From: Hyphomicrobium sp.
GTDB taxonomy: Bacteria > Pseudomonadota > Alphaproteobacteria > Rhizobiales > Hyphomicrobiaceae
Length of the DNA: 64,000 bases
Direction of reading: 5' to 3'
NCBI GenBank assembly: GCA_002928515.1
Contig: PERI01000002.1
Coordinates: forward strand, 1-64,000
Shown here: positions 38,243-46,812 of the stretch, one piece after another
Position numbering within the stretch: the stretch's first letter is position 1
How the letters are laid out: each line of letters opens with the position of its first letter
Program-made: the position numbers and the translations under genes
The notes under the pieces: generated by a model
Database searches by the model: none
The model's input: the letters and a program-made list of their open reading frames with translations, nothing else
Told to the model about the DNA's origin: nothing

Positions 38243-38620
38243 TTAGGTCAACATCTGGCCGATATTCAGAAGATTTCCGTCGTCATCTATCCAATGGAAT
38301 TCGCGTAGCCCCCAAGGTTTTTCGACTGGGGATTGCAAAGCCGGAAAGTGCAATTGAAATGCTTGGTAGACGGCTTCGACATCAGCAATCCTGAGATAGG
38401 CTGCAACGCAATGAGGAACCGGTATGTGTGATACTTCCGACATATGAAGTTCGCATCCAAACCCACGCATTATGATGTACTGCGGAGATGCACCGATAAT
38501 CGTAAATCCTATTTTTTGGTAAGTTTGCTGAGCGCGCGAAATGTCTGTTGTCAGTAATACTGGAATTGCTAAAGGAACAGCGATCTGTGTGCTATCAAAT
38601 TGCTTTATGGCATTTTTCAT
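38243..38620 (-). CDS. VOC/glyoxalase-fold protein in the haem operon
   Basis: About 125 residues with the vicinal oxygen chelate fold (IPVLLTTDISRAQQTYQKIGFTI, then REFHWIDDDGNLLNIGQ), of the bleomycin-resistance/glyoxalase superfamily. I set ATG 38620, which overlaps the hmuV stop by four bases; a 31-codon longer start lies inside hmuV. Metal-binding His/Glu residues are only partly evident. Its role beside haem import is unknown; metal or haem product binding are possibilities. Confidence 0.8.
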   Translation of the reverse strand: MKNAIKQFDSTQIAVPLAIPVLLTTDISRAQQTYQKIGFTIIGASPQYIIMRGFGCELHMSEVSHIPVPHCVAAYLRIADVEAVYQAFQLHFPALQSPVEKPWGLREFHWIDDDGNLLNIGQMLT

Positions 38621-39438
38621 TCTGCTGCTGCCCCAGAAACTGACCGATCTAGAGACATAGGAAGCACCCATGGTGGTGACGATGGGTTGGATTGCATGAC
38701 CGATAGGTCGCACGCATACACCCGAGAGAGTACATCAGCGCGCAATACATGCTGCGCGCTGCCTTCGGCTACGATCTTTCCATTTTGCAGCAGAATAATT
38801 TCGTCGGCGATGGCTGCTGCCAAATTGAGATCATGTGCGACAAGCAATATTGCTCTACCCAAATCGGCTTGTCGGCGCAGACACCGCATTACAGCGCGTT
38901 GATGAGCGAAATCCAGACTTGCCGTCGGTTCATCAAGTAGCAATGCGTATGACGCTTCCGTGCTGCGCGCAGCAACTGATAGTTGACATAATGCGCGGGC
39001 GATATGGACGCTTTGCTTTTCACCACCTGACAGTTGATCGTAACGGCGCGTCTCAAATCCCTTTAGGCCAATCTCTTCAAGAGCAGCATAAGCGAATTGG
39101 ACACCATCGCTTTCAATTAAATTAAATCCTGGAACCGATGTGCCGAGAAGCACTATTTCCAAAACGGTAAATGGAAATGCCGTTTGCGCAACTTGCGGGA
39201 CGACGGCACGCCGATTTGCCAAATTTGAAGCAGACATTTCGCTCACGTCATTTCCATCGAGCATCATCTGACCGCTTGTAGGTCTTAATTCTCCGCTCAT
39301 CACACGCAAAAGCGTTGATTTACCTGCACCATTAGGGCCTATCAAAGCGGTCAAGCGGCCAGGTCGCAAGCACACGCTGACGTCGTCAAGAATTTTTCTT
39401 GCGCCTCGGACAATGGTGACGGACCGCGCTTGCAGCAC
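38617..39438 (-). CDS. hmuV: haem ABC transporter ATPase
   Basis: A 273-residue ABC ATPase of the iron/haem/B12 importer type. Walker A GPNGAGKST, signature LSGGEKQSVHIARAL, Walker B LLLDEPTASLD and the switch His in LLVAHDLNL are present. It pairs with the permease HmuU (stop 39440) and binding protein HmuT. The end overlaps the VOC gene by four bases. Confidence 0.93.
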   Translation of the reverse strand: MLQARSVTIVRGARKILDDVSVCLRPGRLTALIGPNGAGKSTLLRVMSGELRPTSGQMMLDGNDVSEMSASNLANRRAVVPQVAQTAFPFTVLEIVLLGTSVPGFNLIESDGVQFAYAALEEIGLKGFETRRYDQLSGGEKQSVHIARALCQLSVAARSTEASYALLLDEPTASLDFAHQRAVMRCLRRQADLGRAILLVAHDLNLAAAIADEIILLQNGKIVAEGSAQHVLRADVLSRVYACDLSVMQSNPSSPPWVLPMSLDRSVSGAAAE

Positions 39439-39439
39439 G

Positions 39440-40525
39440 TTATATTCCTCCTACAGCAGCACCACGTCTCAATACCAAATGCATGAAAATAGGTGCGCCT
39501 ATTGCCGCCATAACGATGCCGAGCGGAAGTTCCGCTGGCGCTACCAACATACGAGCGAGAATGTCAGCAACGAGGACGAGTGCTGCTCCAAGAATGGCAC
39601 CTGCCGGTAACACGATGCGGTGATCTGGTCCTGCAACTAGTCGAATGAGGTGAGGAACAATCAGTCCGATAAAGCCCACGATACCTGCCACAGCAACGGC
39701 CGCGCCGACGGAGAGCGCGGTTGCTGCAATCGCTACACGTTTCGCGTATTCGACATCAATACCGAGATGAAACGCTTCTGCTTCTCCCAGTATGAGTGCA
39801 TTCAGCGGTCGAGATAGAAATGGTAAAGTGACTAGCAATCCCATCGCTAGCGGAATTATGGCTGCAACCTTGCTCCAGCTCGCACCGGACAAACTCCCCA
39901 TCGACCATAAAGTCAGATCTCGAAGTTGCCGATCATCGCTGAGGTAGGAAATAAATCCTGTGGCTGCGTTGGCAAGTGCTGCGATGGCGATGCCAGCTAA
40001 TAGTAACGTTGCGGTTTCGAGTTGCCGTCCTCTTGAAGCGACAACAACAAGAGCTGCCGTCGTTGCCAGTCCGCCAACCATGGCAGCAATCGGCAAAGCG
40101 TATATGCCAAATATGAATGTCCAGAAACTCAGATATGTGCTGCCGAATGCGATCGTTGCGACAGCTGCGAGTGCTGCACCCGATGACACCCCGATTAGTC
40201 CAGGGTCTGCCAGTGGATTGCGAAATAACCCTTGCATCGTAGCGCCAGCAATTGCCAGAGCTGCACCGATGAAGGCTCCGAGCAGAGAGCGCGGCAAACG
40301 GATATCGAACAGTACCAGTCGATCTCGCTCAGCTGATGGATCGTCGGTCAATCCTAAAGCCGCCGACATCGCGCGCGGCAGGGCATCAAAGGTTATTCCC
40401 GTTGGGCCGATTGCGAGGGAAGCGACGAATATGATTGTGAAGCCAACAGCCAAGAAGCCGATCAATGTCGATCGGCTTTGCTGATCCCGAAATGTGCGGG
40501 TTCTCAATTCTCTGACGTCGTTCAT
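39440..40525 (-). CDS. hmuU: haem ABC transporter permease
   Basis: A 361-residue inner-membrane permease of the FecCD/BtuC family with about ten helices and the family blocks RLPRSLLGAFIGAALAIAGATMQGLFRNPLADPGL and VAGIVGFIGLIVPHLIRL (described here by parts). It forms the channel for haem delivered by HmuT. It overlaps hmuT by four bases and ends one base before hmuV starts. Confidence 0.93.
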   Translation of the reverse strand: MNDVRELRTRTFRDQQSRSTLIGFLAVGFTIIFVASLAIGPTGITFDALPRAMSAALGLTDDPSAERDRLVLFDIRLPRSLLGAFIGAALAIAGATMQGLFRNPLADPGLIGVSSGAALAAVATIAFGSTYLSFWTFIFGIYALPIAAMVGGLATTAALVVVASRGRQLETATLLLAGIAIAALANAATGFISYLSDDRQLRDLTLWSMGSLSGASWSKVAAIIPLAMGLLVTLPFLSRPLNALILGEAEAFHLGIDVEYAKRVAIAATALSVGAAVAVAGIVGFIGLIVPHLIRLVAGPDHRIVLPAGAILGAALVLVADILARMLVAPAELPLGIVMAAIGAPIFMHLVLRRGAAVGGI

Positions 40526-41460
40526 GGGCGCAGTGTTGTGAGCAGAGACGATTGCTCCGGGTAGAGAGCGCGCATGAGATCTGAGGCCGCATCAGGAGCG
40601 CGCGGTCCAAAACCAATCATGTAAAGTCCATCGACGCCGAGAAATCGATTATGGGTCAATGCTGGACTGGAGCGCAGGCCTTGTAGCGATTTCGCTTCTC
40701 CGACAGCATCATGCCTGGGGTCACTTTGGTTCATGACGATGACCACATCCGGCGCCAACTCTACAAGTTGCTCATCTGTAACCGGTTTAAATCCTTCAAT
40801 GCCCCCCGCAGCGTTTACCGCTCCCGACAGCGTAATCATTGCGTCAGCGCTAGTGCCGCGACCTGCAACGGTCGCGCGTCCATTTCGAACACCAATGACA
40901 AAGATAGCCCTTCGCTTATCTTTGATTTGCGATCTTGCCTTTTCGACGGTTGCAAATTTCGAAAGAACTTTTTCTGCGAGGTCGTTGGCTTGCATTCGGC
41001 GTTCAATCAAATTGCCGACATTGCGAATTTTATTGGCCACACCTTGGGGATCATTCTTGTCTTCAATTTCTCTATAGGGGATTGATGCTGCCTTCAGCGC
41101 GACAACAACTTCAGGCGGACCTGCTCTATCACTTGCAATGATTTGAGTTGCGCCGGTAGCCAATACGCCTTCTGTCGATAACGCGCGCAAATAGCCAACA
41201 TTTTTCTTAGATTTAAGGGCCTCGGTTGGATATTGACTCGTTGAATCGATTGCAACGATCAATTCCGAAGCACCTAGCGCATAGATAATCTCTGTGATGT
41301 CACCACCGAGCGATGCAATTTTTGACGGTGCTCTAGGCGTTGGCTCTGCGCCTGCGGACCCGGTTGCAAGCAGGACCATGACAAACACAGCAGCTATTGC
41401 TGAATGGGCAATCAGCGCTGTGGGTGAGGTGTTACACCAGGCCGACAAATATCGTTTCAT
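40522..41460 (-). CDS. hmuT: periplasmic haem-binding protein
   Basis: A 312-residue cluster A-9 type solute-binding protein. A signal peptide ends near SAGA; the mature part carries the family blocks GGDITEIIYALGASELIVAID and SQYPTEALKSKKNVGYLRAL with the haem-ligand region around Tyr in NVGYLRALSTEG. It passes haem from the outer-membrane receptor to HmuU. It follows hmuP by 14 bases. Confidence 0.92.
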   Translation of the reverse strand: MKRYLSAWCNTSPTALIAHSAIAAVFVMVLLATGSAGAEPTPRAPSKIASLGGDITEIIYALGASELIVAIDSTSQYPTEALKSKKNVGYLRALSTEGVLATGATQIIASDRAGPPEVVVALKAASIPYREIEDKNDPQGVANKIRNVGNLIERRMQANDLAEKVLSKFATVEKARSQIKDKRRAIFVIGVRNGRATVAGRGTSADAMITLSGAVNAAGGIEGFKPVTDEQLVELAPDVVIVMNQSDPRHDAVGEAKSLQGLRSSPALTHNRFLGVDGLYMIGFGPRAPDAASDLMRALYPEQSSLLTTLRP

Positions 41461-41474
41461 AAGTTTATGGTCCC

Positions 41475-41705
41475 TCAGCGCGTTAGGATTAGTTTTCCAA
41501 GTGATGTCACGCGCAATCGGTAGTCTTTGCCATCGTGCTCAATCACAATCTCCTTCGTGCCTCGCATGAGATCGACTGTGCGGACTCGTAATAATTTTTT
41601 GAGATCAGAATCATCATTGGGCTGATCCGACAATTTTGTTTCTGGCGCGTTTTTGTCGATCATAGCGATCTGATATTTGGTTTGCGATTGACGACCAACA
41701 AACAT
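41475..41705 (-). CDS. hmuP: haem uptake protein HmuP (HemP family)
   Basis: A small protein with the HemP domain at its C-terminus (DLMRGTKEIVIEHDGKDYRL, then RVTSLGKLILTR), the defining pattern of this family. HmuP in rhizobia is needed for haem uptake and acts as an activator of hmu gene expression together with Irr. Three in-frame ATG codons (41765, 41705, 41663) are possible. I chose 41705 because 41765 would overlap the upstream gene, but ribosome sites are weak for all. It leads the hmuTUV genes. Confidence 0.85.
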   Translation of the reverse strand: MFVGRQSQTKYQIAMIDKNAPETKLSDQPNDDSDLKKLLRVRTVDLMRGTKEIVIEHDGKDYRLRVTSLGKLILTR

Positions 41706-41727
41706 TGTGTTTCTCGACCGATGCACA

Positions 41728-42324
41728 TTAGTGAAGCCAAACGCCGGCGCGGTTTTGATTGTCATTACCTATCGCTGACTTCGCATCGCATGAATTTTGC
41801 TCAGCTATTTGCCTCAAATGCGATGCCTGGAAATTTGCGATTAAATCTGCTGTCTGACATGTACGAATGGCTGCATCAGAAATGCGAACGACATCATGAA
41901 GTATGTTTTTTGTAGCGCATTCGTCTTTCAAGCGGATCGCTTTAATTAATGTCATCAGTGCGAGTTCATCGTTGCAGATGTGCTGGCATCCGTAGCCGAG
42001 ATAGCTAAATTTTCCCTGCCGCTCGACCCTCAGCGCGCGAATAAAGGAGGTAACTCTCGCAACGTATTCTGGCCCTCTGATGGGTCCGAATTCCTTGTCC
42101 GCCGCATTGAGTGCGACATCCCAGCCTTCACCAGAGCCTGAAACGTAAACGTCGCAAATGCATCTGAAGATATTGACTGTCAGCATTTCAATCGGAGCGA
42201 ACATCAATTCACTCATCAATGGAAAGCCACCTGCCCGTCCAGCGCATTCATCTAAGCAGTCGCTTCTTCGACCACTGTCGCTATCAATCTTCGTAGCTTT
42301 CGAACGCAAGTTTTGTCGCGCCAT
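41728..42324 (-). CDS. conserved-looking protein of unknown function upstream of hmuP
   Basis: A 198-residue cytoplasmic-looking protein with no signal peptide and eight or more cysteines. A compact block GKFSYLGYGCQHICNDELALMTLIKAIR and the later RTCQTADLIA look like a real, structured protein. I know no family for it. The end lies 22 bases before the preferred hmuP start. Metal or haem ligation by the YGCQHICNDE block is a guess from residue type. It is probably the second gene of the haem operon. Confidence 0.65.
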   Translation of the reverse strand: MARQNLRSKATKIDSDSGRRSDCLDECAGRAGGFPLMSELMFAPIEMLTVNIFRCICDVYVSGSGEGWDVALNAADKEFGPIRGPEYVARVTSFIRALRVERQGKFSYLGYGCQHICNDELALMTLIKAIRLKDECATKNILHDVVRISDAAIRTCQTADLIANFQASHLRQIAEQNSCDAKSAIGNDNQNRAGVWLH

Positions 42325-42404
42325 CTCGGTAACCCAACATTTGATTGATTTTGAGAATCTTTTTGCGACTGGCTATCAGTCCCTTCGGACGAGCCATGTC
42401 TTCG

Positions 42405-42608
42405 CTAGTAGCCTTGGATGCGCTCGTATTTTGGCCCAGGTTGATCGTCGGCGAGATGTCTCAGCAGACTATCTAAAATATAGGATTGCCCACTCGTGAC
42501 ATTCCAAACGTCTCCCAGCGATGCTGTCAGGAGCGATAATGTCCACATGGCATCAGAAGATGCGGGGCATTCACGAACTGCCATTAGCAGGTCGGATTGA
42601 TGTTTCAT
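42405..42608 (-). CDS. small protein of unknown function at the head of the hmu operon
   Basis: A 67-residue protein starting MKHQSDLLMAVRECPASSD with GGAG 9 bases before ATG. It contains one Cys and a helical middle. No family is recognised. It lies 80 bases upstream of the 198-residue gene and just downstream of a palindrome overlapping a -35-like hexamer, so it may be the first gene of the haem operon. Confidence 0.5.
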   Translation of the reverse strand: MKHQSDLLMAVRECPASSDAMWTLSLLTASLGDVWNVTSGQSYILDSLLRHLADDQPGPKYERIQGY

Positions 42609-42686
42609 GTCTTCAGCTCCAAAAGGCAGGGTTCAAGGCCCTGGTAATGGCTACTGTTCGACAAGACAATTACTTACCAAATAAGT

Positions 42687-42700
42687 CAAGTTTAAACTTG
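42687..42700. promoter_or_regulatory. palindrome overlapping a -35 element ahead of the hmu operon
   Basis: A perfect 14-base palindrome CAAGTTTAAACTTG. On the minus strand its end runs into TTGACT, a near-consensus -35, about 80-90 bases before the ATG at 42608; a -10 17 bases on is poor. Next to it on the plus strand lies TCGC-GAATT-GCGA, a second symmetric stretch. This could be a repressor site for an iron or haem regulator, but it does not match the Irr (ICE) or Fur consensus I know. Confidence 0.55.
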
Positions 42701-42784
42701 TCGCGAATTGCGACCGTTTCTGTTTTTGAAATTATGCTAATTCTAAGCTTGGCTTACATTTTGAATTTTCTGGCTAACTCAAGC

Positions 42785-43207
42785 TTACTCCAATGAGCCA
42801 AATATTTTGAGGTTCCATTTGTATTCAGCGCTTTGGGTTTGCGTTGCGCGCTTCTTAGCCAAGATTTTTTTCTTGCGCTTTGGTCTTGGCGCGACTTTCG
42901 TGATGGCATCTGGCGACGTGATATTGTCACCTGAAGCTGATGCATTTTCTAACGCCCTAGTATCGATGTCTTGCAACAATTCTTCTCGCAAACTGTTTGC
43001 AGCCCCAGGTCTTGTAAGCGCATCAGGCGATACGAATGCGGGCAGAGGATCAGGTAAAGATCCAGTCGTTATCGATTCCTGATTTGTGGCTTGCGACGGC
43101 ACAACGATCAAAGCACCTTCGCCTTGTTGAGCCAAGGCGACCGGCGCGTGCGTTACAACGCTCAAAATAGCTAAGCTGAACGCGAGCCTTGTGGAAATTG
43201 TCATCAT
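42785..43207 (-). CDS. exported basic protein of unknown function
   Basis: A 140-residue protein with a signal peptide (cleavage after ALAQ), a Pro/Ser/Thr-rich middle (ITTGSLPDPLPAF) and a strongly basic patch PRPKRKKKILAKKR near the C-terminus. No family is recognised. It is upstream of the hmu operon on the same strand but separated by about 175 bases and the palindromic promoter region, so it is probably its own unit. Confidence 0.6.
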   Translation of the reverse strand: MMTISTRLAFSLAILSVVTHAPVALAQQGEGALIVVPSQATNQESITTGSLPDPLPAFVSPDALTRPGAANSLREELLQDIDTRALENASASGDNITSPDAITKVAPRPKRKKKILAKKRATQTQSAEYKWNLKIFGSLE

Positions 43208-43636
43208 TGCGCTCGAATCGAATCAATCGTCAGAGCCGAAATATGATCGCGGAGACCCTAGACTGCAAGTTACGTCATGCAAGGATTTCGTCGCTAGTGC
43301 TTGTAGAATCGCAATTCAGACAATGAGTATTTCTTATTCTGCATCTTCCACGCTGCCCTTAATGCAAAAATCGAATTTGCTTCCTTGATCCCCACGCCAC
43401 GTTTCATGACATCATAATTATTTATGAATGCTGAGCTGGGCGCTCAATTCTCATGCGACGTGATTGATAGACGTGCACATTATGTGGCTGGCGTGTCAGC
43501 GTCACGCACCATAGACTCGGCGCTAATTGGCGGATTGTTTCCGTATAAAGATAAGGGGCAAGGATACGTTCTGGGAGTTCACGTCGTGCGAGAGCCTCAG
43601 GCTCAGACCGACTAGATGGACGAACGGAGTATGTGC
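43208..43636. other. region between the exported basic protein and amt
   Basis: About 430 bases with no supportable gene; both neighbours start from it. A 63-codon frame at 43424-43615 runs into the amt start but has no ribosome site or family features. I looked for a sigma-54 (GG-N10-GC) promoter expected for nitrogen-controlled amt genes and found none that fits. Confidence 0.55.
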
Positions 43637-45091
43637 ATGTTGCTAAGATCGGCGAAACTTTCGATTGCGGCTCTGTCGTTTTTTTTATCCAATTTTGCAA
43701 TATCTCAGCCTGCGTTGGCTGCCTCAGAGCCTGGCAATACAGCATTTGTCATGTTTTGCACTGTGCTCGTCTTATTGATGACGATACCGGGATTGGCTCT
43801 CTTTTACAGTGGTATGGTGCGCAGTAAAAATGCTCTTGCAACCATGATGCAAGTCTTCGCAATTGTATGTCTGGTTTGCATCGTGTGGCTGCTGTTCGGA
43901 TATAGCTTGGCCTTTACGAATGGTGGCCCACACAATGATTGGGTCGGTGGCTTCTCCAAAACTTTTCTCGCTGGCGTAGCACCGACATCTGAAGTTGCAA
44001 CGTTTAGCAATGGTGTTGCGATTCCAGAATACGCCTACATTTGTTTTCAGATGACGTTTGCGGCCATTACTCCAGCACTCATCGTCGGTGCCTTTGCCGA
44101 GCGCATGAAGTTCTCGGCAGTGCTTGTATTCATGTTGCTGTGGGTAACAGTCATTTATATCCCGATTGCACACATGGTCTGGTATTGGCCCGGTCCTGAC
44201 GCGATTGGCTCAGCGGCATCTGCCGTCGCAAATGCAACCGGTCCCGCAAAGGAAATTGCTCAAGCCGCTCTTGATGCCACGTTGAGTGATGCTGGTCTTA
44301 TTTTTCGATGGGGTGCCATCGATTTTGCCGGCGGCACAGTCGTGCATGTCAATGCAGGTATCGCAGGTTTGGTCGCGGCTTTGATGCTTCGACCCAGGAC
44401 CGGTTACGGACATGAACCGATGCAGCCGCATTCGCTCGCCATATGTATGATTGGCGCAGCACTTTTATGGGTTGGTTGGTTCGGCTTCAACTGCGGATCA
44501 AACCTTGAAGCGAATGGTACAGCCGCTTTGGCTATGATCAATACTTTTGGCGCGACGGCTGCTGCAGCCTTGGCATGGATCCTCGTGGAGTGGGTGGTTC
44601 GAGGTAAGCCAACACTGCTGGGATTGTTGACTGGTGTAGTTGCAGGTCTCGTTGCCATCACGCCTGCTTCTGGTTTTTCTGGTCCTATGGGTGCGATTGT
44701 TTTGGGACTTTCAGCAAGCGTGATCTGTTATTTTTTCTGCACTGTGGTTCGCAATGTATTTGGCTACGATGATAGCCTGGATGTGTTTGGCATTCACTGC
44801 ATGGCCGGAATTGTCGGCGCGCTGGCGACAGGCATACTTGTCGATCCGCAACTCGGCGGCACAGGCGTTCTAGATTACGTGTCGAAGCCCGGTGATGCCG
44901 TCGTTACTTACGATCGAATTGCGCAGATGACTGCTCAAGCCAAAGCTGTCGGCTTGACGCTATTATGGTCTGGCATTGGCTCGGCGGTACTTCTCAAAAC
45001 CGTTGATCTCTTCATCGGACTGAGAACATCGGTCCACAATGAGTACGTTGGCCTCGACATCTCAGAACATGGAGAGCGAGCTTACACCTGA
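43637..45091 (+). CDS. amt: ammonium transporter
   Basis: A 484-residue Amt/MEP channel with a cleaved-type N-terminal leader (SQPALAAS) and eleven helices. The twin His pair is present in VVHVNAG and FGIHCMAG, with the Phe/Trp gate residues in the expected helices, and the C-terminal tail ends GLDISEHGERAY, the usual PII-contact motif. The start is ATG 43637, with GGAG 7 bases upstream; two earlier ATG codons have poor spacing. No glnK gene is adjacent, which is unusual as amt and glnK are often paired. Confidence 0.94.
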   Translation: MLLRSAKLSIAALSFFLSNFAISQPALAASEPGNTAFVMFCTVLVLLMTIPGLALFYSGMVRSKNALATMMQVFAIVCLVCIVWLLFGYSLAFTNGGPHNDWVGGFSKTFLAGVAPTSEVATFSNGVAIPEYAYICFQMTFAAITPALIVGAFAERMKFSAVLVFMLLWVTVIYIPIAHMVWYWPGPDAIGSAASAVANATGPAKEIAQAALDATLSDAGLIFRWGAIDFAGGTVVHVNAGIAGLVAALMLRPRTGYGHEPMQPHSLAICMIGAALLWVGWFGFNCGSNLEANGTAALAMINTFGATAAAALAWILVEWVVRGKPTLLGLLTGVVAGLVAITPASGFSGPMGAIVLGLSASVICYFFCTVVRNVFGYDDSLDVFGIHCMAGIVGALATGILVDPQLGGTGVLDYVSKPGDAVVTYDRIAQMTAQAKAVGLTLLWSGIGSAVLLKTVDLFIGLRTSVHNEYVGLDISEHGERAYT

Positions 45092-45270
45092 GCACACAAC
45101 GAATTAAGCCAGTCGGCATCGTTAATCACACCCGATTTTAGATGGATTTACATCGCAATGTGCAGGTGTTTCCGAAGGAACAGCGCCACAGCTGGCGGTG
45201 AGCCAAAGTACTTTCATGAAACGGGCATTAGCGGCCCGCAGTCATCGAGTACTTTTTACAGGAGATCGCC

Positions 45271-45723
45271 ATGTACCTTCAATCTGTCTCGAAAATCGTC
45301 GCTGGTTTGGCAGTTGCCATATTCGGCCTATCGACGGCTGCGAACGCTGGTGGCTGTGGTCGAGGATACGGCGGTGGGTATGGTGGCGGCTATAGCTCAT
45401 ACCAGTCGCAGCCCTCAGCGCGATATGCGGCTCAAGTCCGTGCCAAAAAAATTGCAGCCGCGCGCGCTGCGTCTGCAGCATCTAGAAAGCGGGTCGCCTT
45501 GGCGCAAGCTCGTTCTGCAAAGAATTCGGCAAAACCAACAGTCGTAGCTGATGCTCAACCAAAAATTGATGCTGACGTAAAGACTTCAACAGTTGCGGCC
45601 AAAGCTGACGTCGAACAAACAACCGTTGCCGTCGTCACGGCACTGCCCAAGTGCTATCGTTTCTTTCCTGCTATTGGTGAGCGCGTAGAGGTTGCATGCG
45701 ATACGACGAAGTCGAACAAGTAA
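45271..45723 (+). CDS. exported Gly- and Ala/Lys-rich protein of unknown function
   Basis: A 150-residue protein with AGGAGAT before ATG, a signal peptide ending ANAG, a Gly/Tyr-rich repeat (GGYGGGY), an Ala/Arg/Lys-rich helical stretch (KKIAAARAASAASRKR) and a C-terminal block LPKCYRFFPAIGERVEVACD with two cysteines. Composition suggests a periplasmic or surface protein; the last block is a small domain also seen in other Hyphomicrobiales proteins, of unknown role. It lies alone between amt and the converging relay genes. Confidence 0.7.
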   Translation: MYLQSVSKIVAGLAVAIFGLSTAANAGGCGRGYGGGYGGGYSSYQSQPSARYAAQVRAKKIAAARAASAASRKRVALAQARSAKNSAKPTVVADAQPKIDADVKTSTVAAKADVEQTTVAVVTALPKCYRFFPAIGERVEVACDTTKSNK

Positions 45724-45826
45724 ACATACCGCTTACAAGTATTCATGAGCTTCTGTTTATGGAAATCAATCGTTCATTGGCCACCAGTCCAGTGCGGACT
45801 GTATTTAAGATTGTTTGACTGCGTCT

Positions 45827-46807
45827 TTAATCGACGGCGCGCCCACCGACGCGGGGAAGGCGAGATGCTTCCAATTTTGGATAGAGGTGCATGACCGTCC
45901 GTGAAAATTCGTAACGCGCGAGCGTGAGGCGAGTGAGATTTTCTGGAAGCGGGGTATTCATCGCCTCTGTTATGTCTAAGCCCTGTTCGAAATTTTCCGA
46001 GATGATGCGTTCAACGTCATCCAGCCAATTCTTGGTTTGCGATACAGCTCGCTGCGATGCTTCGACCGGTCCATGTCCTGGTACGGTAGTGCGGGCTGAT
46101 ACATCGTTCAGCTTGCTGAGTGATTGTCGCCAAATGCCAAAGTCTGCGTGCGGTGTCGTCGGGGCGCGATCGAGAAAGGCGAGATCACCTGTCACGAGTG
46201 TGCCGCTAGTTTCATCGAATATGGCTAGGTCACTCGTTGTGTGCCCTGACAAGGGCAACAGACGCAGACGCCGACCGCCTATGTCTTCTACGCCAGATTT
46301 CGCTATAGATATGGTTGGAAGTACGATCTCGGTGCCACGCATCCAGTCTCGCGCAATGTAGTACATCGCATCCGAGAAAGTGTTACCCATTTCTTTTAAG
46401 CCGGTGATCACGCCTTCTGGCGCTGCAATTATTTTAGCATCAAAACCTTGATTCCCAAACGCATGATCGGGGTGAAAATGGGTGATGTAAACGCGCGTTA
46501 TTGGCTTACTCGTCAATGACTGAGCAAGTGCCGCCAAGGCTTCGCCAAATCGGCGCGAGGGACCGGTATCTATGACGATAGCGCCATCGGTTGAATCCAT
46601 AATGACGATGTTGGCAATGGCCCCGCCATTTTCAAATGTTATCGCCTCTTGCGCACCCTCGATCACCCACACGCCATCAGCAATTTCCTGTGGTTTCAAT
46701 GTGTAAGACAGCGGGGCGGCTTCGGCAACGAAAGCAGGTAAAAGCGGTGCTGCAATCGTGCTCGATAGTGCTACCGCCAACTGTCGTCGCGTGAGTTGGC
46801 TGAACAT
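45827..46807 (-). CDS. quinoprotein relay system zinc metallohydrolase (MBL fold)
   Basis: A 326-residue metallo-beta-lactamase-fold protein exported by a Tat-like signal (LTRRQLAVALSS). The metal motif HFHPDH is at H110, H112, D114 and H115, followed by the HTTSDL and GHGPVE blocks. The family is named for its pairing with a SoxYZ-like carrier in genomes with PQQ dehydrogenases. I chose ATG 46807, 5 bases after the upstream gene's stop; a longer start at 46867 overlaps that gene. The substrate is unknown; hydrolysis of a thioester or persulfide held on the carrier is suggested by context. Confidence 0.88.
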   Translation of the reverse strand: MFSQLTRRQLAVALSSTIAAPLLPAFVAEAAPLSYTLKPQEIADGVWVIEGAQEAITFENGGAIANIVIMDSTDGAIVIDTGPSRRFGEALAALAQSLTSKPITRVYITHFHPDHAFGNQGFDAKIIAAPEGVITGLKEMGNTFSDAMYYIARDWMRGTEIVLPTISIAKSGVEDIGGRRLRLLPLSGHTTSDLAIFDETSGTLVTGDLAFLDRAPTTPHADFGIWRQSLSKLNDVSARTTVPGHGPVEASQRAVSQTKNWLDDVERIISENFEQGLDITEAMNTPLPENLTRLTLARYEFSRTVMHLYPKLEASRLPRVGGRAVD

Positions 46808-46812
46808 ATTGA

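Noticed and set aside
43424-43615. 63-codon frame ending just before amt
   Set aside because: No ribosome site, no signal or domain, and the region should hold the amt promoter.
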